This document shows, piece after piece, positions 36,667 to 49,000 of a stretch of 64,000 bases of DNA. Within the stretch, counting starts at the first letter, position 1. Every line of letters begins with the position of its first letter. The DNA is from Endomychus coccineus. Taxonomy: Eukaryota > Arthropoda > Insecta > Coleoptera > Endomychidae. The notes beneath the pieces are model-generated. The model saw nothing but the letters and a program-made list of their open reading frames with translations, searched no databases and was not told the DNA's origin. Position numbers and translations under genes: made by a program. The DNA lies in NCBI GenBank assembly GCA_958510875.1, contig OY294067.1, positions 260,835,736 through 260,899,735 of the forward strand, written 5' to 3'.

Positions 36667-37260
36667 CTTCACCTGATTTCTTATAATGGGGATTTGTGGT
36701 TTGTAACGGATAGTCTGAGATGTGTGCACTGATCTATATTATAGAAATCAGTGGAGAGTATGTAAACTTTACGTTATTATATGAGCTGTCAAAGACGTCT
36801 AAATAATATATCGATTTTCATAGTGGTGTTTTACATATATCTTTTAAATATTACTAGCGATTGTCCGCGGGATACGCTTGCAGAAACAGATAACACCCGT
36901 AGTAACAAGTGGAGGCTTCGTCTTCGCTTTCGTAATGTCCTTACTTGGGTTTAAAGACTTAAATGCATATTGCAAATAATTAGTAATAGCTAAAGGCGTG
37001 GTAGGACATCAAATTATACTCTAGTTTATGTGAAAGTTTATTTGTATTAGCCGGGATATCTTTCTATGTCATGCGGTGGTCTGTCACGGACATTGTGTGA
37101 CTGTCAATGTATCAGCTATCAGTCATGCGAACATTACCTGTCTTGTTATGGGAATATCTGTGGTCTCTCACGGATACTTTGTTAGCCATCGATCTATGAA
37201 ATTTTGTCATGTAATTATAAAAAGGCCAAAATGTGTAAATTACTTTTTTTGCTGTTGAAT
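36667..37260. repeat. right part of the minisatellite-like repeat
   Basis: Diverged units of about 70 bp recur: TTGTGGTTTGTAACGGATAG (36695), GGTGGTCTGTCACGGACATT (37075) and TGTGGTCTCTCACGGATACT (about 37151), each followed by a short GATCTAT- or TATCAG-like block. Together with 32040-32205 they form one repeat array interrupted by the retrotransposon. A more GC-rich patch (36850-36950) is unassigned. Confidence 0.6.
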
Positions 37261-38110
37261 TTAGAAAATTCCATTCTTAGCCGGTGGCTACGTCATAATA
37301 AGGAACCTACAAGCCAAATTTCAAGTCAGTCGGCTTTTTAGTTTCTAAAATTTCGTGATGAATCAGTCAGGGAATGTTATTATATTATACAGGTGTCACA
37401 ATATTCCCTGTACATGGAGCTATCACAGGTTTTTGGGATCAAAATATGTCGTTTAAACTAGACTTACCTATATAACAACTTGTTTCGTTTTGCCGCTATA
37501 GGCCCTCAAAGTTGGATAAAAATATTACTATTTTGTTTATAATTTCCAAATCATGACTCTAATGAGATCAAATCAGTGCAAATTACATAAAAATGTACTG
37601 TTGTCTCTATTTGAAAGGACGCTTTGTTTTCGACAAACTCGTTCTCAGGTCCGTACCAGGGGAATCATGTTTGCTATAATTAGTTAATAACATTTTTGAT
37701 ATTTCTTTTAGTTTTTGAAGAAATTTATTTCATGTGACAATACTAAAGCAATTCGTTTCGATTTGGATGTCAACTAATTGATTAAAAAGCCTACTTTTAA
37801 CTACTTAATATGATACGATACAGTTTTAATGAACAAACCGATATGTTATTAATTTTGGGTTTTTGAGAAAGGAAAATACCGTAGAAGTGTGCGCGTGATA
37901 CCCGAATCGTCCAACCACAAATCATCAAACTTTTAGAAATATTGAAATACGCTTCTTGAACCAGTTTCACTTTGGAAGTAAACAGGTTTAATGCTGGGCG
38001 ACCTCGTCAAGCACAAACTGTGGGAGTAGAATCAGAGTATAATGTGCAGAGTTGTAGTGGTCGCGACTCCACAATATGACGCGAATAAATTTTTAATTTT
38101 CCAAATTTGG
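37261..38110. other. gene-free repeat-rich stretch
   Basis: No gene is seen. The part from about 38010 to 38110 is the left half of a dispersed repeat whose uninterrupted copy lies at 31191-31500. A repeat 3'-end-like block lies at 37290-37395 (CAAATTTCAAGTCAGTCGG), of a kind common at non-LTR or SINE ends. Confidence 0.4.
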
Positions 38111-39400
38111 ACTTATAGTCCAGTAAATGAAGACCAAAATTGAGCTGACTGAATTCTTGCTCATGGACCGAGTTTGATCTGTGAGGGCTCATTTGATCCG
38201 TCTTGACACCTACATCAAAGCTTACCACTTTTGGTCCTTGACAAATTGTTTATTTTGTTAATAAACAATAACAACAAAAGTTTTAAACGCTATTTTCCAT
38301 TGATTTTAAGCAGGTAAAGTGTATTTATTTATTTATTTGACCGATAAACAGGGTTTATTCAATGTTTATAACAATTTGTTAATTAACAAATTAACAAACA
38401 AAATTTGTTTTTCTAAATATTCGATATTAGAGTCATTTTTGGATAATTAGGATCTGCTAAACATGAATTTGATGTCCTTTATTCATTTAGTTGCTAATAT
38501 AATCAGTTATAAACAATTTCTTAGTTAACCAATGAACAAAAAAAATAAAAGTTTCCTAAATATTCGACATTAGAGTCATTTTCGGATAATTAGGACCTGC
38601 TAAACATGAATTTGATGTCCATTTTTTAAATAGTTGCTAATATAATTAGTTAATAAATAATTTCTTAGTTAACAAAAATATTCTAGATTACAGTTATTTT
38701 CGGACAATTTGAATTTGATGAACGAAATTTTTAACTGCCCCATTTCCTCCGCTTTTGGATACGCGCCTGCCTGTTATGGTCCGTTTCTATAAATTAATTG
38801 TTCCAGCCCTGGGACTTTCTAAACGTAGTCATAGCAGCGTATGATTGTAAGGCTCCTCCACCGAAGATGCTGCGTGGCTATGTTGGCATCAGATCGTAAC
38901 GGCATCATTAAAAAAAAATCCTAGGCGTTCATATCGTACACGTGTTTTGTTTTCTATTGTTTATTTGTTAATTAATAATATTTTTTCAATCAAGTGATGA
39001 TGATAATAATGAATAATGTATATATAATCATTCAAAATTATGTCTTAATTTAATAAAACTAATTTAAATATAATTTAAAATATTATTTTAAAGTTATTTC
39101 AGAATATAACCTTTCCCTGATATGAAAAAACATTTATCCAGGTCCTAATTATCCGAAAATGACTCTAATATCGAATATTTAGAAAATTTTAATTTTTTTG
39201 TTTATTTGTTAATTAATAGTTTATTTATTAACAAATTGTTATAAACATTGAATAGACAGACACTGTTTATCGGTCAAATAAATAAAAAAAAATTCACTTT
39301 ACTTGCTTAAAACCAATGGAAAATAGCATTTAAAACTTTGTTGCCACAAGTCCATGAGCAAAAATTTTCGTAATCAAGTCCCCCGTTTACTGGACTACTA
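38111..39400. mobile_element. foldback element (about 1.3 kb) with internal tandem repeats
   Basis: The outer sequence TAGTCCAGTAAA near 38115 returns inverted as TTTACTGGACTA near 39386. Further matched inverted blocks are GCTCATGGAC, TTTTCCATTG, TGACCGATAAACAG and AATGTTTATAACAATTTGTT. The left arm has about 60 bp not present in the right arm. Inside, a 143-bp unit (starting 38419 and 38562) is tandemly repeated with a third degenerate copy near 38675, and its motif GGATAATTAGGA also appears inverted near 39150. No ORF. Confidence 0.8.
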
Positions 39401-40027
39401 TGACGGACGGGGCCGGGGAAGAGGAGGTAAAGTAAGGCCCTGTTATAGTGCTGTAGTTAAACAAATGGATTCGCTTGAGACAATTATTTTTTGATGCCTC
39501 ACGTCACAAGCTTCAAAATGGGTATACAATTTTGACTCGAGAGTATCACGTAATTACTCCGACTAGAGAAATTTCAATCCTCGAAAGGGGTGAAAAGCAC
39601 CACTCCGGAAAAACTGACCAAACTTGCATTACGTATATTTTATTTGACGCTGCTTTCGTGTTGCTTTCTTCGTGAGCTTGTTTCCAATTCACACTCCGCG
39701 ATAAAATAGTTATATGCTAAAAACAATTGAACTTATTGATAATAAAACACTGATAAGTGATAAATACAAATTTATTGAACATACAAATATAAACACAGCT
39801 TTACAATTACAAGTTGCCAGGGCAATACTAGTACTTACTTGAAATAAATAGAATTCTAAACATTAACAACATCTCATCAATTGAATATATAAAAAATAAT
39901 GCATTTTCCTTAGGTTCGTACATTAAGGCACCTAAAAGCTATAATATACTGTGCATTTTAGCTTCTAATATACTTTGGAATAAATCCTAGGCAGCGTACA
40001 AGCATTCCCAACGTGCCACTTGCTAAT
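39401..40027. other. dispersed repeat half and 3' region of the DM9 gene
   Basis: 39500-39620 is the right half of the dispersed repeat seen intact at 31191-31500. Nearer the DM9 stop codon is probable 3' UTR. AATAAA hexamers on the minus strand lie at 39776-39771 and overlapping the stop codon (40032-40027). Confidence 0.45.
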
Positions 40028-43000
40028 TTATTGTACCAAAATTTCGTAGTCCCGGAAAGAGAGTTCTTCTCCACCGTATGGAATATATAAAACCCCATGA
40101 CTAGGTTGAACCTTGCCTACTGTAAGGCAACCGTTGTGAACAACCCTACCAACGTAGAGAGGTTCGCCGTCTTCAGTTTGGCCAGCTGCAAGTGAACCAG
40201 GAGGAATGTTGGATCCAGAGGTGGAAACCCAGGTACCTCCAAAGTCACATAAAACTTCATAATCAACGACGGGATGTTCTTGGCCCCCCCATGCGATGTA
40301 TCCATTATTATGACTTGCCACCAGTTTTCCGGGAACCATTGCATTGTTGAAATTTGCTCTGCAAACGTATAGAGGTTCTCCGTTATCTTCACCACCCGGG
40401 AATGATCTTGGAGGAACTTGGCCGTTTCTTGCGGGAACCCAACATACTCCAGCGGTGTAGCTTTGATTTGGAGGACTTGTATAATTGCTAGGAGGAGCAC
40501 CTCTGATTGGTGCACCTCCATCCAATTGTTCGATGACCCAGGAACCACGTGCTCCCCAACCGGTGCAGTACCCTACGTATTCGATAGGTACCCGTTCGTA
40601 ATCGGTGAAACTGATGAAGGGGGCGCTTTCACCCTCATTACCGGCGGAAATAGTCCCATTTTCCCATCGAACCCAGAATCCTCGGAATTCTTGATCGTTC
40701 AAGATTCCAGGAGTAGGAGCTTCAGCAACGTCAGGTTTCGCTCTGTTCTTACGGATGGCTGATTTACTGTTACTCCATCCTCCAATGAAGACTTCATACA
40801 TGGGGGTGGACTCATTAGGGCCTAAAGTGAGAGCGATATGGGCATCGTTGGCCGCACGTACTCGGAACTGGCTTATACCAGTGGCGTTGCGAAGAAAATT
40901 GTATTGCAGACGATCGTCAGTTTCCAAATCTGAAAAAATAATAAAAATTACCAAATTGTTATTGCAGTATAATATGAATTTTGAATGATGAATTTATTTA
41001 CACCATAAAAAGAAACATGGCGTTCTCGAAACAAAATATAAATATATATCAAAAAAAAATTGAATTAGAATTAACGCAAAAAGAAAATTTGTCAATATGC
41101 TAACACTATGTCGGTACCGCCGAGATACTGAAGTTACTCGGATTCGAGGCCTAACCAAGATGCTATAACTCGTTTTAGAGATAACTTAATCAGCCACGCA
41201 TTGAATGTATAGAATAACCATTTCGAATATAATTTTATGCTGAAGAGGTAGGTATAAGTGCGCAGACTTAATGATTGAATATCTGTTCTATGATTTACAG
41301 ACTTGGAGTCACGTTTTATATGAATCACCTCCAGAATAGATCTTTTATAATAATTGGTTTCCTTAGTTAAAACATTAACATTTTCGTAATCGAATTGATG
41401 GTTATAATCAAAGCAGTGTTTAGCAAGGGCGGTGGAATTAACTAAATTTTTGTTTCTTGTACTATACTTATGGCCATACATTCTTTTTTGTAAATATTGT
41501 TTAAAGATTCCTGAATAAATCCCATAGCAATCTAAACAATTTAATTTGTATACTGTGTGGGTTTGTTTATCTTTAGGTATTGAAGGTTTTAGATTTGAAA
41601 AATGTATCCCAACACAGTTTATGCGCAACATTTATATCATTCTTTTTTAAACATTTCTTAATTTTCTCAGAGGTCTCCGGAATGTATGGTAATGTTATAA
41701 AATTATCTGTATTACCGTTTATGTTATTTATATATAACGTTCCATTATAGGTTTTGTTTATTGTTTTCTCTTTTCTGATGATGATCGTGACACCGAAACG
41801 TACGTAAAGACGAAAATAATAAGCATATGTGTTAGTATGACCTATTTCCCGAGAATTTTGTATATAATTCATACCTGGCTCAAGAATCATTATTGATCTT
41901 AATTAGTATAAGGTACGCTTGGAATATATATCACATTCAATTTTATTTTTTACCCACTCTTATTGAATAGCGAAACACAATACCTTATAAGAAAAAGACC
42001 AGAAGAATTAGAGCGATTTAAAATGAAGCCCACAGTGAGGGTCAATCTTGTGGAGGCTGCAGAATGCACAGGAGTACCTAAGTACATGTATATGATTCAC
42101 GAAGAGGTACATCTTGATTCAATTACATATTGGCTCTTCAGAACTAATTTAACATGTTTAGTTCGTATCAATGTTGGAATTATGCAAAAGCGAGTATAAT
42201 CTGAATTCATCAACGAACCACAACAGCAGAGTTTACAAGAAACGGTAACTCATTAATATCTTCGTCTAATATATTTTACAGTGGCAAATGATAATGTTAA
42301 TGCTATTACTAGAAACATCATTTTGTCAGTATTCAATTTGATAGAATTTACTGCTGATCATTGGAGCTGGTGACCCTGAAAACACCCTGGTAGTACCGCA
42401 CTGAACTGGTCATCAATATAAGTGGTGTCATGGCAAATCAGAAGTGATTTCAATATTGTTATTCAAATATATTATGTTATTCACATAGTTGCAGACCCAC
42501 ACCATAGTTCAGAATGTCGAATAACGCCTTGACCCAAATAAATCTGTTACATTTTATAGCTCTGCCTATTGAAGTAATAAGAGCATTATATCACAAGAAC
42601 ATAATATAGGTACATGAAGAATCATATGACTTTCGTGATGAACTGATTGATGACACATATAATAGTGTTAAAAAATGATACATCGGTTGTTTTATGCGAC
42701 CGGGTTCCTAAAAGTCTGGCGCCACGCAAGGATAGCGAAGGCTATCGATTTTGTTAAGCCTCTCCCGGTGTATTATTGTTACATCATCGCCAGTTTTACC
42801 CGTTACGAAAACAACTTGCCAACTTAGTAATGTAGGTATTCTTTGAGAATGAAGAAGGAATAACAGCTTGACCTGTGAAATCTATCGATCTTACTGTAGG
42901 AAATATGGCACAGCGAATTGTTCAGTAAAAGTGCATTGAAAAATTTGGCCCTCTAAGGGACAATCAGCTATAGGGTTGCCCGTAGTTTGAAACAACGGCG

Positions 43001-46000
43001 ATTTCTCCACATCAATTTTCTTTGCGTTTCTGGTGTACTTATTGAACGGTAATGGTTCAAATATTATCGCTGATCCTTCACACCTTCTTCAGTGAACATA
43101 TTACAAATCTGAATTTGTCGTAGAGGGCTCATTGTGTCTCCGTCATTACTGGTAACAATTTAATTTTTCGATATGTATCTGGTTAAGGGTAGGTGATTTA
43201 TTATAATTGAAAACTCAGTGAAAATGGGTGAGGATTATTTTGCTATATAAGAGACAAATATTAATTCCTTGGAGTCACCACATCCTCAAGGAAGTGTGTA
43301 AGTTACGCACTTTACGATAGGGACCGCGTATATTGCGTATATTATATGTAACTTGCGCACCGGCTACCGAGGTAGAAAATATTAGGTAACTCGCTTGTGC
43401 GCGAATAATAACATGGATGGCACCTTCCAATTTGCACCAAAATTCTGGTATCAGCTATTTACGTTACATACTTTGTCAAATGGCCATTATATTCCTTTAG
43501 TATTTTGCCTTCTACCAAATAGTGAGCAAATAACTTATGAAAAGTTATTCTACATTTTGAAGTGGAGTAGCAGTTTGTTAGAACATCAACTTTTTCCACA
43601 ATACATACTCGCCGATTTAGAAAAGGGCCTACAAAATGCAGTCACCAATGCATGGCCATCATCAATGGTATTGGGTTGCCGTTTCCACCTAACTCAAGCT
43701 TGGTGGAGAAAGATCCAGTCATTGGGTTCAGCAAACATGTATGAAGATCTTGCGAGTCCAACTGGCTAAGCATAGTCTTTGGTTTGCTATATCTGCACCC
43801 TCAAGAAGAATTCGCTGACTAGTGCATCATTACTTGGAAGGTAATTTTTCACCACAAATGTGAGCTGAAGCAAGAGCACACCACCAATACTTGCGAAGCT
43901 TTCCACCCTTTATTTTCTAAATAATTTTATGAGCTCATCCAAATATATGGAAATTTTTGGATGTGTTGAGCATGTTCCAAACACGAACATGTATAAAAAT
44001 AAATAGTATTTTTGAAGAAAAACGTGTGAGAAGTCAGCGTTGTAAAAATATTTTGAAAAAAAATTGACTACACGAAAAAAAAGTAGGTACTCGGCTCGAG
44101 TTATTAGTTTTTGAAGTACACTCACTAAAATGCAAAAAAAGAATAGTTCCAATCTTCAACCTTGATATATTAAAGCAGTGAAAGTGAAAAAAAGAAAACA
44201 TTTTCAGACATTAATTGAAAAAAATAATTAATGTGGGCGTCTAAGTTAGATGCTTTTCACAACTCAGCAAAAAAATGGATACAGAGTGGACATGTTTTCA
44301 TTTAAAAAATTTTTTAGTCTGGAATGGGAATTTTCATTTGTGATAGTTTTTATGCGTTGAGACAAGTATTGTGAAAGCGGCGGAGCGGCAGTTACATATA
44401 CCTAAAGCGGCCTAATCTCCTGATCCTTTTTATAGACATCATAAAGTGTGCAAGTTACATACGACCTTCCTCAACTGGTCTGCTACTGAGTTCCAAACAC
44501 ATTCTAAACGGCTGACGGATTATGATAAGTTGTAGATTTCGCCGAATTTAATAACTAGTTTTGTTTTAAATGCTATTATATTTCTCTTGAATAACGTATT
44601 CTGAATCATCAATCGTACTTAAGAAAACAATATTTTCCATGGAATTCAATAGCAAAGTTATAAAGTCTTTACATTTGCAGTTACTGTAGCAATTAATGTC
44701 GTTCCATCAAGGCCGAGTATCATACTCTGAGTATGATTGAGGTCCTGTTGAGCACACTGAAGTCCCGGTGCTGGTGGAAAATCTCGTGCTGCGATCTTTT
44801 TTTTCCAATTGTTTTTTAAATATCTCGAAAACTATTAGGCTTTTGGGAAACATTGTGATGTGCAAAATTAAATGGCATAAAATTTCCAAGAAAAAAAGCT
44901 CCAATTCATTTTTGATGAAGTAACAGTTACCGAGTTAATCGGCCTCAAAATAAGCAAGTTCATAAAATCCAGCGGTAGATTGCCCCCGAGGAGGAGCATC
45001 ATATTTCTTATTCATATCAACAGTCAAATTTAAATTAATATTGTACATTCATTTCTAGACATTTTTATGTATTTCTTTCAATTAGGAATGCTACTCGATA
45101 ATTAATATAATTATAATATAAAATTTTATTTTTCAACATAAGCTCCTTGTAGCCCTATACACTTCGACAAACGTTTTTCTAATTTTTCGATCCCTTCCAA
45201 ATGATCCAATTTCGGCAATCCTTCAAAATACGCATTTTGTTCCAACGATGACCTCATCGATGGTCAACCGACTTGACCCTCGTTTCTAAGAATGATTTTA
45301 AGCAATAACAATTGAGGGCTAGCCTGTAGGTAGGAATTTCCGGGAATAATAATCGAATTTATAATCTTCAGTAAGACCTACTAAAATTTATGACCAAAAA
45401 ATTGCTTAGTTCAATTGTTTTCCCCTGAGAACAGCAATGATGTCTCTGAAATGTAAACGTTTGTTATAGTTTATGATTGGGTTTGCAAAGCTAGAAATAA
45501 AAACATTCCTATATAGGGACCCTCAATAAAGAAAAAAGCTCTAGAAGTATCCCAAAATTTGAGAATTAACGAATTTAAGGCTTCAAATGGCTGGCTAAAA
45601 AAGCGAGTAACACTTTTTTTGCTGTAACCTGTATGGTGGGAAGGAAAGTCCACTAGTTATAGGAAAAAGCAAAAAAGCTTAGATGGCAACAGAGACAATG
45701 AGTTTTCGGTTAAAAAACTTTGACAAAAAAATTATAAATCAGGGTAGATTACGCTACTTACCACCCAAAAATAGAATTGAAAAATGTTCGATTTGTTTTT
45801 CTACCTCCCAACACTACATCTCATTGCCAACCAATGGATCAATTAAAACAAAATATAGAAAATGTTTGTGATAAGCAGGCTTTTGGCTTTTACGAACACC
45901 GAAGATAATTTTCAAAGTGCAGAAAGAAAGCATAGTTTTGTCAAGTTTATGGTATGGATAGTTGCAACATGGGAAAAGGCTGGATTTATGAATCCAAGAA

Positions 46001-49000
46001 GATGAGGCTTTTGAAGAAGAAGATTTGCAGAAAATAATTCAGGAATTTGCTGACAAAGAAATCAAAACCGACCCTATTGCAGATCAAGAATGTAAAAGTG
46101 ACCAAGTGAAGAGATTTTGAGAAAAATATAAGTGAATTTTGTGAAAAACTGAAGGACATACAACATTTTTTATTGAGAAAAACAATGGTGATTTGGCTGT
46201 TGATATTTCCCAAATCTTAATGAAATTTGAGAATGAAATAACAAAAACCAAAATGAATAATTTGAATCCCGGTATATCAAATAAATTAACTTCGTTTATT
46301 TGATCAGTTTCTTTAGATTAACAATTAATCTAAAATTGACGACTCACAACAACAAAAATAGTTTTATTCATTTTAAATTTTATTATAAAAATTCGATTCG
46401 TAAATAAACCTTGCCGACAATGATTTTTTGTAATAGACAATGAACATTAATGATAATACATTGTATAAGAATAGAACAATAATTTGAATTTCTGTGGAAA
46501 GAAATGAATGTTCCTCTTATCAAAGTCAAAGTACCAACGTGGATTTTATCGTAAATGTGCGCATATCAATTAGCATTAAAATAATAATAGGTCACCGGTA
46601 ATTAGAGTCTACTTATTGATATTCTAGTGAGTGGGTTTATCATTTTGGTTCAAGCTTTCGAACTGTACAATGAAATAGTACTTCCGCCATTGTGAATAAT
46701 TTGTTCAGCTTCGATTAACTTACCGAAAGCAACAAAAGAAATAAAGCGTTTGAAATATTTTGTTGAATGCTCGTCTACGAAGGTCATGTGATATTTGATG
46801 ATTTATTATGTACATTGCATGGGAAGTAAAGCTGTTGAGGTTGAGGTAACACATTTAATTCGAAACCACAGATGTTTTACAACATCATGTTCTACGTGCC
46901 CCTTTAAAAAAGACATCTGCTAGGTACAATATTATCAGCACGTTTTTGTAATTCCTAGTAGCATGTTACGCTTAAAAAATAAATTCAATTTCACATGTGT
47001 GATAAAATATACGAATGAAACTTTGAATTCTTTTTTAAATTTGGTTGGAAATTTTTTTCATTCAATACCTATATTTAACAATTTTCACTTTACAGTTTAA
47101 CGTCGTTTCTCTTACATGATGTCAAAGGTTATTATGTTTCACTTTTATCGCTGTTAGATTTGTACTAAAGCAAATATTTTATTTCTAATCCTTGTATTCT
47201 GAATACCTCTTAGATAGAATTATTAAATTCCACAAAATTCCATGTATTTATTGGACCGAAAACCGTCTCTAAATGAATATAATTCGTGAAGAACGTTCCA
47301 AAAATATATACGATAAAAATAGATCGATGAGAAATTATAAATTTTATTCCAATTCAATAGGAATTCGGAATATTTATTCAAGAGCATCATATTCGCGGTT
47401 TCTTGAGTACGCTCATGTATTATAAAATGATGACGTAAGCTTAGAAACTTTTACTTGAAGCTTTGGCTGACTAAACATTATTTATTGTTTTCATTGGGTA
47501 TAATCAATTAACCGTCATATTTATAAAATGTAAAAAGTATACATAGTAAAGTAACACTCCTTATCGACTTTGAAATAACAACAAACTTTTATTAGTCGAC
47601 GAAACGTATAATGTGCATATTACAATGAATTAACCTTGCTAAGAATTATTCCCAAACTCATTTATACGACGCTTATTTGGTAAATCTACAAAAAATTATA
47701 GCGTAATATTTCGAAAATAAGTACCAATTATCTTATTGAATCAATAGAGGATTAAACTAAAATTTTAAGAGAACATTTTTGGCAGGCACACGGCCAGGAA
47801 AAATAGGTTTGGTTTGGTGCAAATTGCAATAATCTGAGTTTTCTACTTCGAGAAGGGGATGGAACCCTGTTTTTTTTTGACAAAAGGAGGTATGTTGGAC
47901 ATTTTTAGGGTTACCTTTTTAACCTTTTTTTTGGACCAATAAATTTGTTAGACCATTTGGGCTGAAAATGCAATAGCGGCCAAACTATTTAATATTTTTG
48001 GCTCAAATTTAACAGGCAGATTGTAATCAATATGAACTACCTTCTTTCAAACTTTCAGGCAAAATTATTGAGATTTGTTCGAGATAGTCGCAATTTTACA
48101 ATTAAGCATCAAACATTGATTAAATAAAGAGTGTCCAAAAGAAGTTCTTAGAAAGTGCTTTCATTTGGGACTGCACCGTGGCAGTTATATATAGTGTCAA
48201 ATTTAAAAAAGGCTAAATCTAAAAACTTTCAAAGATAGAAGGAGATCAATGAATTTGTTCGTTCTTTTTAAGCTGTTGAACAATTGAATGCAATGTCCTA
48301 ATATTCTTGAGTTATTACCTTTAATATTATTTGGAAAGGAATGAAGAAGTCTAATATTTTTTATATACCTACTTAAAACACTAATTGTTCTATGAATAGT
48401 CCAATTGTGATTGTTATGTTGTTGGCTTTGCCAGTGATAAATAATAAATAAATCAGAGAAACATTTTTTAAGTCAGAATAATTAATCGTACAAGTAAAAA
48501 GTGATAAATAAATAATAATAAATAGAAAATAGTATAATATATTAACAAAATACGTAGACTAACTAAAGCAAATCACAAATTTAAATTTTCAAGTACTGCC
48601 GCGTGAAAATGTCACTGTGTGATGAAACAATTTTCATCAATTAAACTTGGCAGATCGTGTAAATTTACATTTGTGTTTTATTTCGTTATTCTACATATAA
48701 CAACATCGTTTCATATATAGTCAGTAGCAGTCTAATTTAGAAGACATTTAAAAAATAGTATTATGCTTGTTATAAAATGTATTTCACTGTTTTTTAAATA
48801 AACCATGATGTTGATTTACAAGAGCAATTGTTATAATTCACGCTTACTTAAGTTAAACATTGAATTTGCTCAGATGCTTTTGACAACCGCACCATGAGCT
48901 CTGGAAGTTTCTATCACACAAGTTACATGAAAAATTCAATAATATTCAGCATGGAACAATTTCAGAATTTTATTAAAAGCATTCAATAATTTTCGGAATA

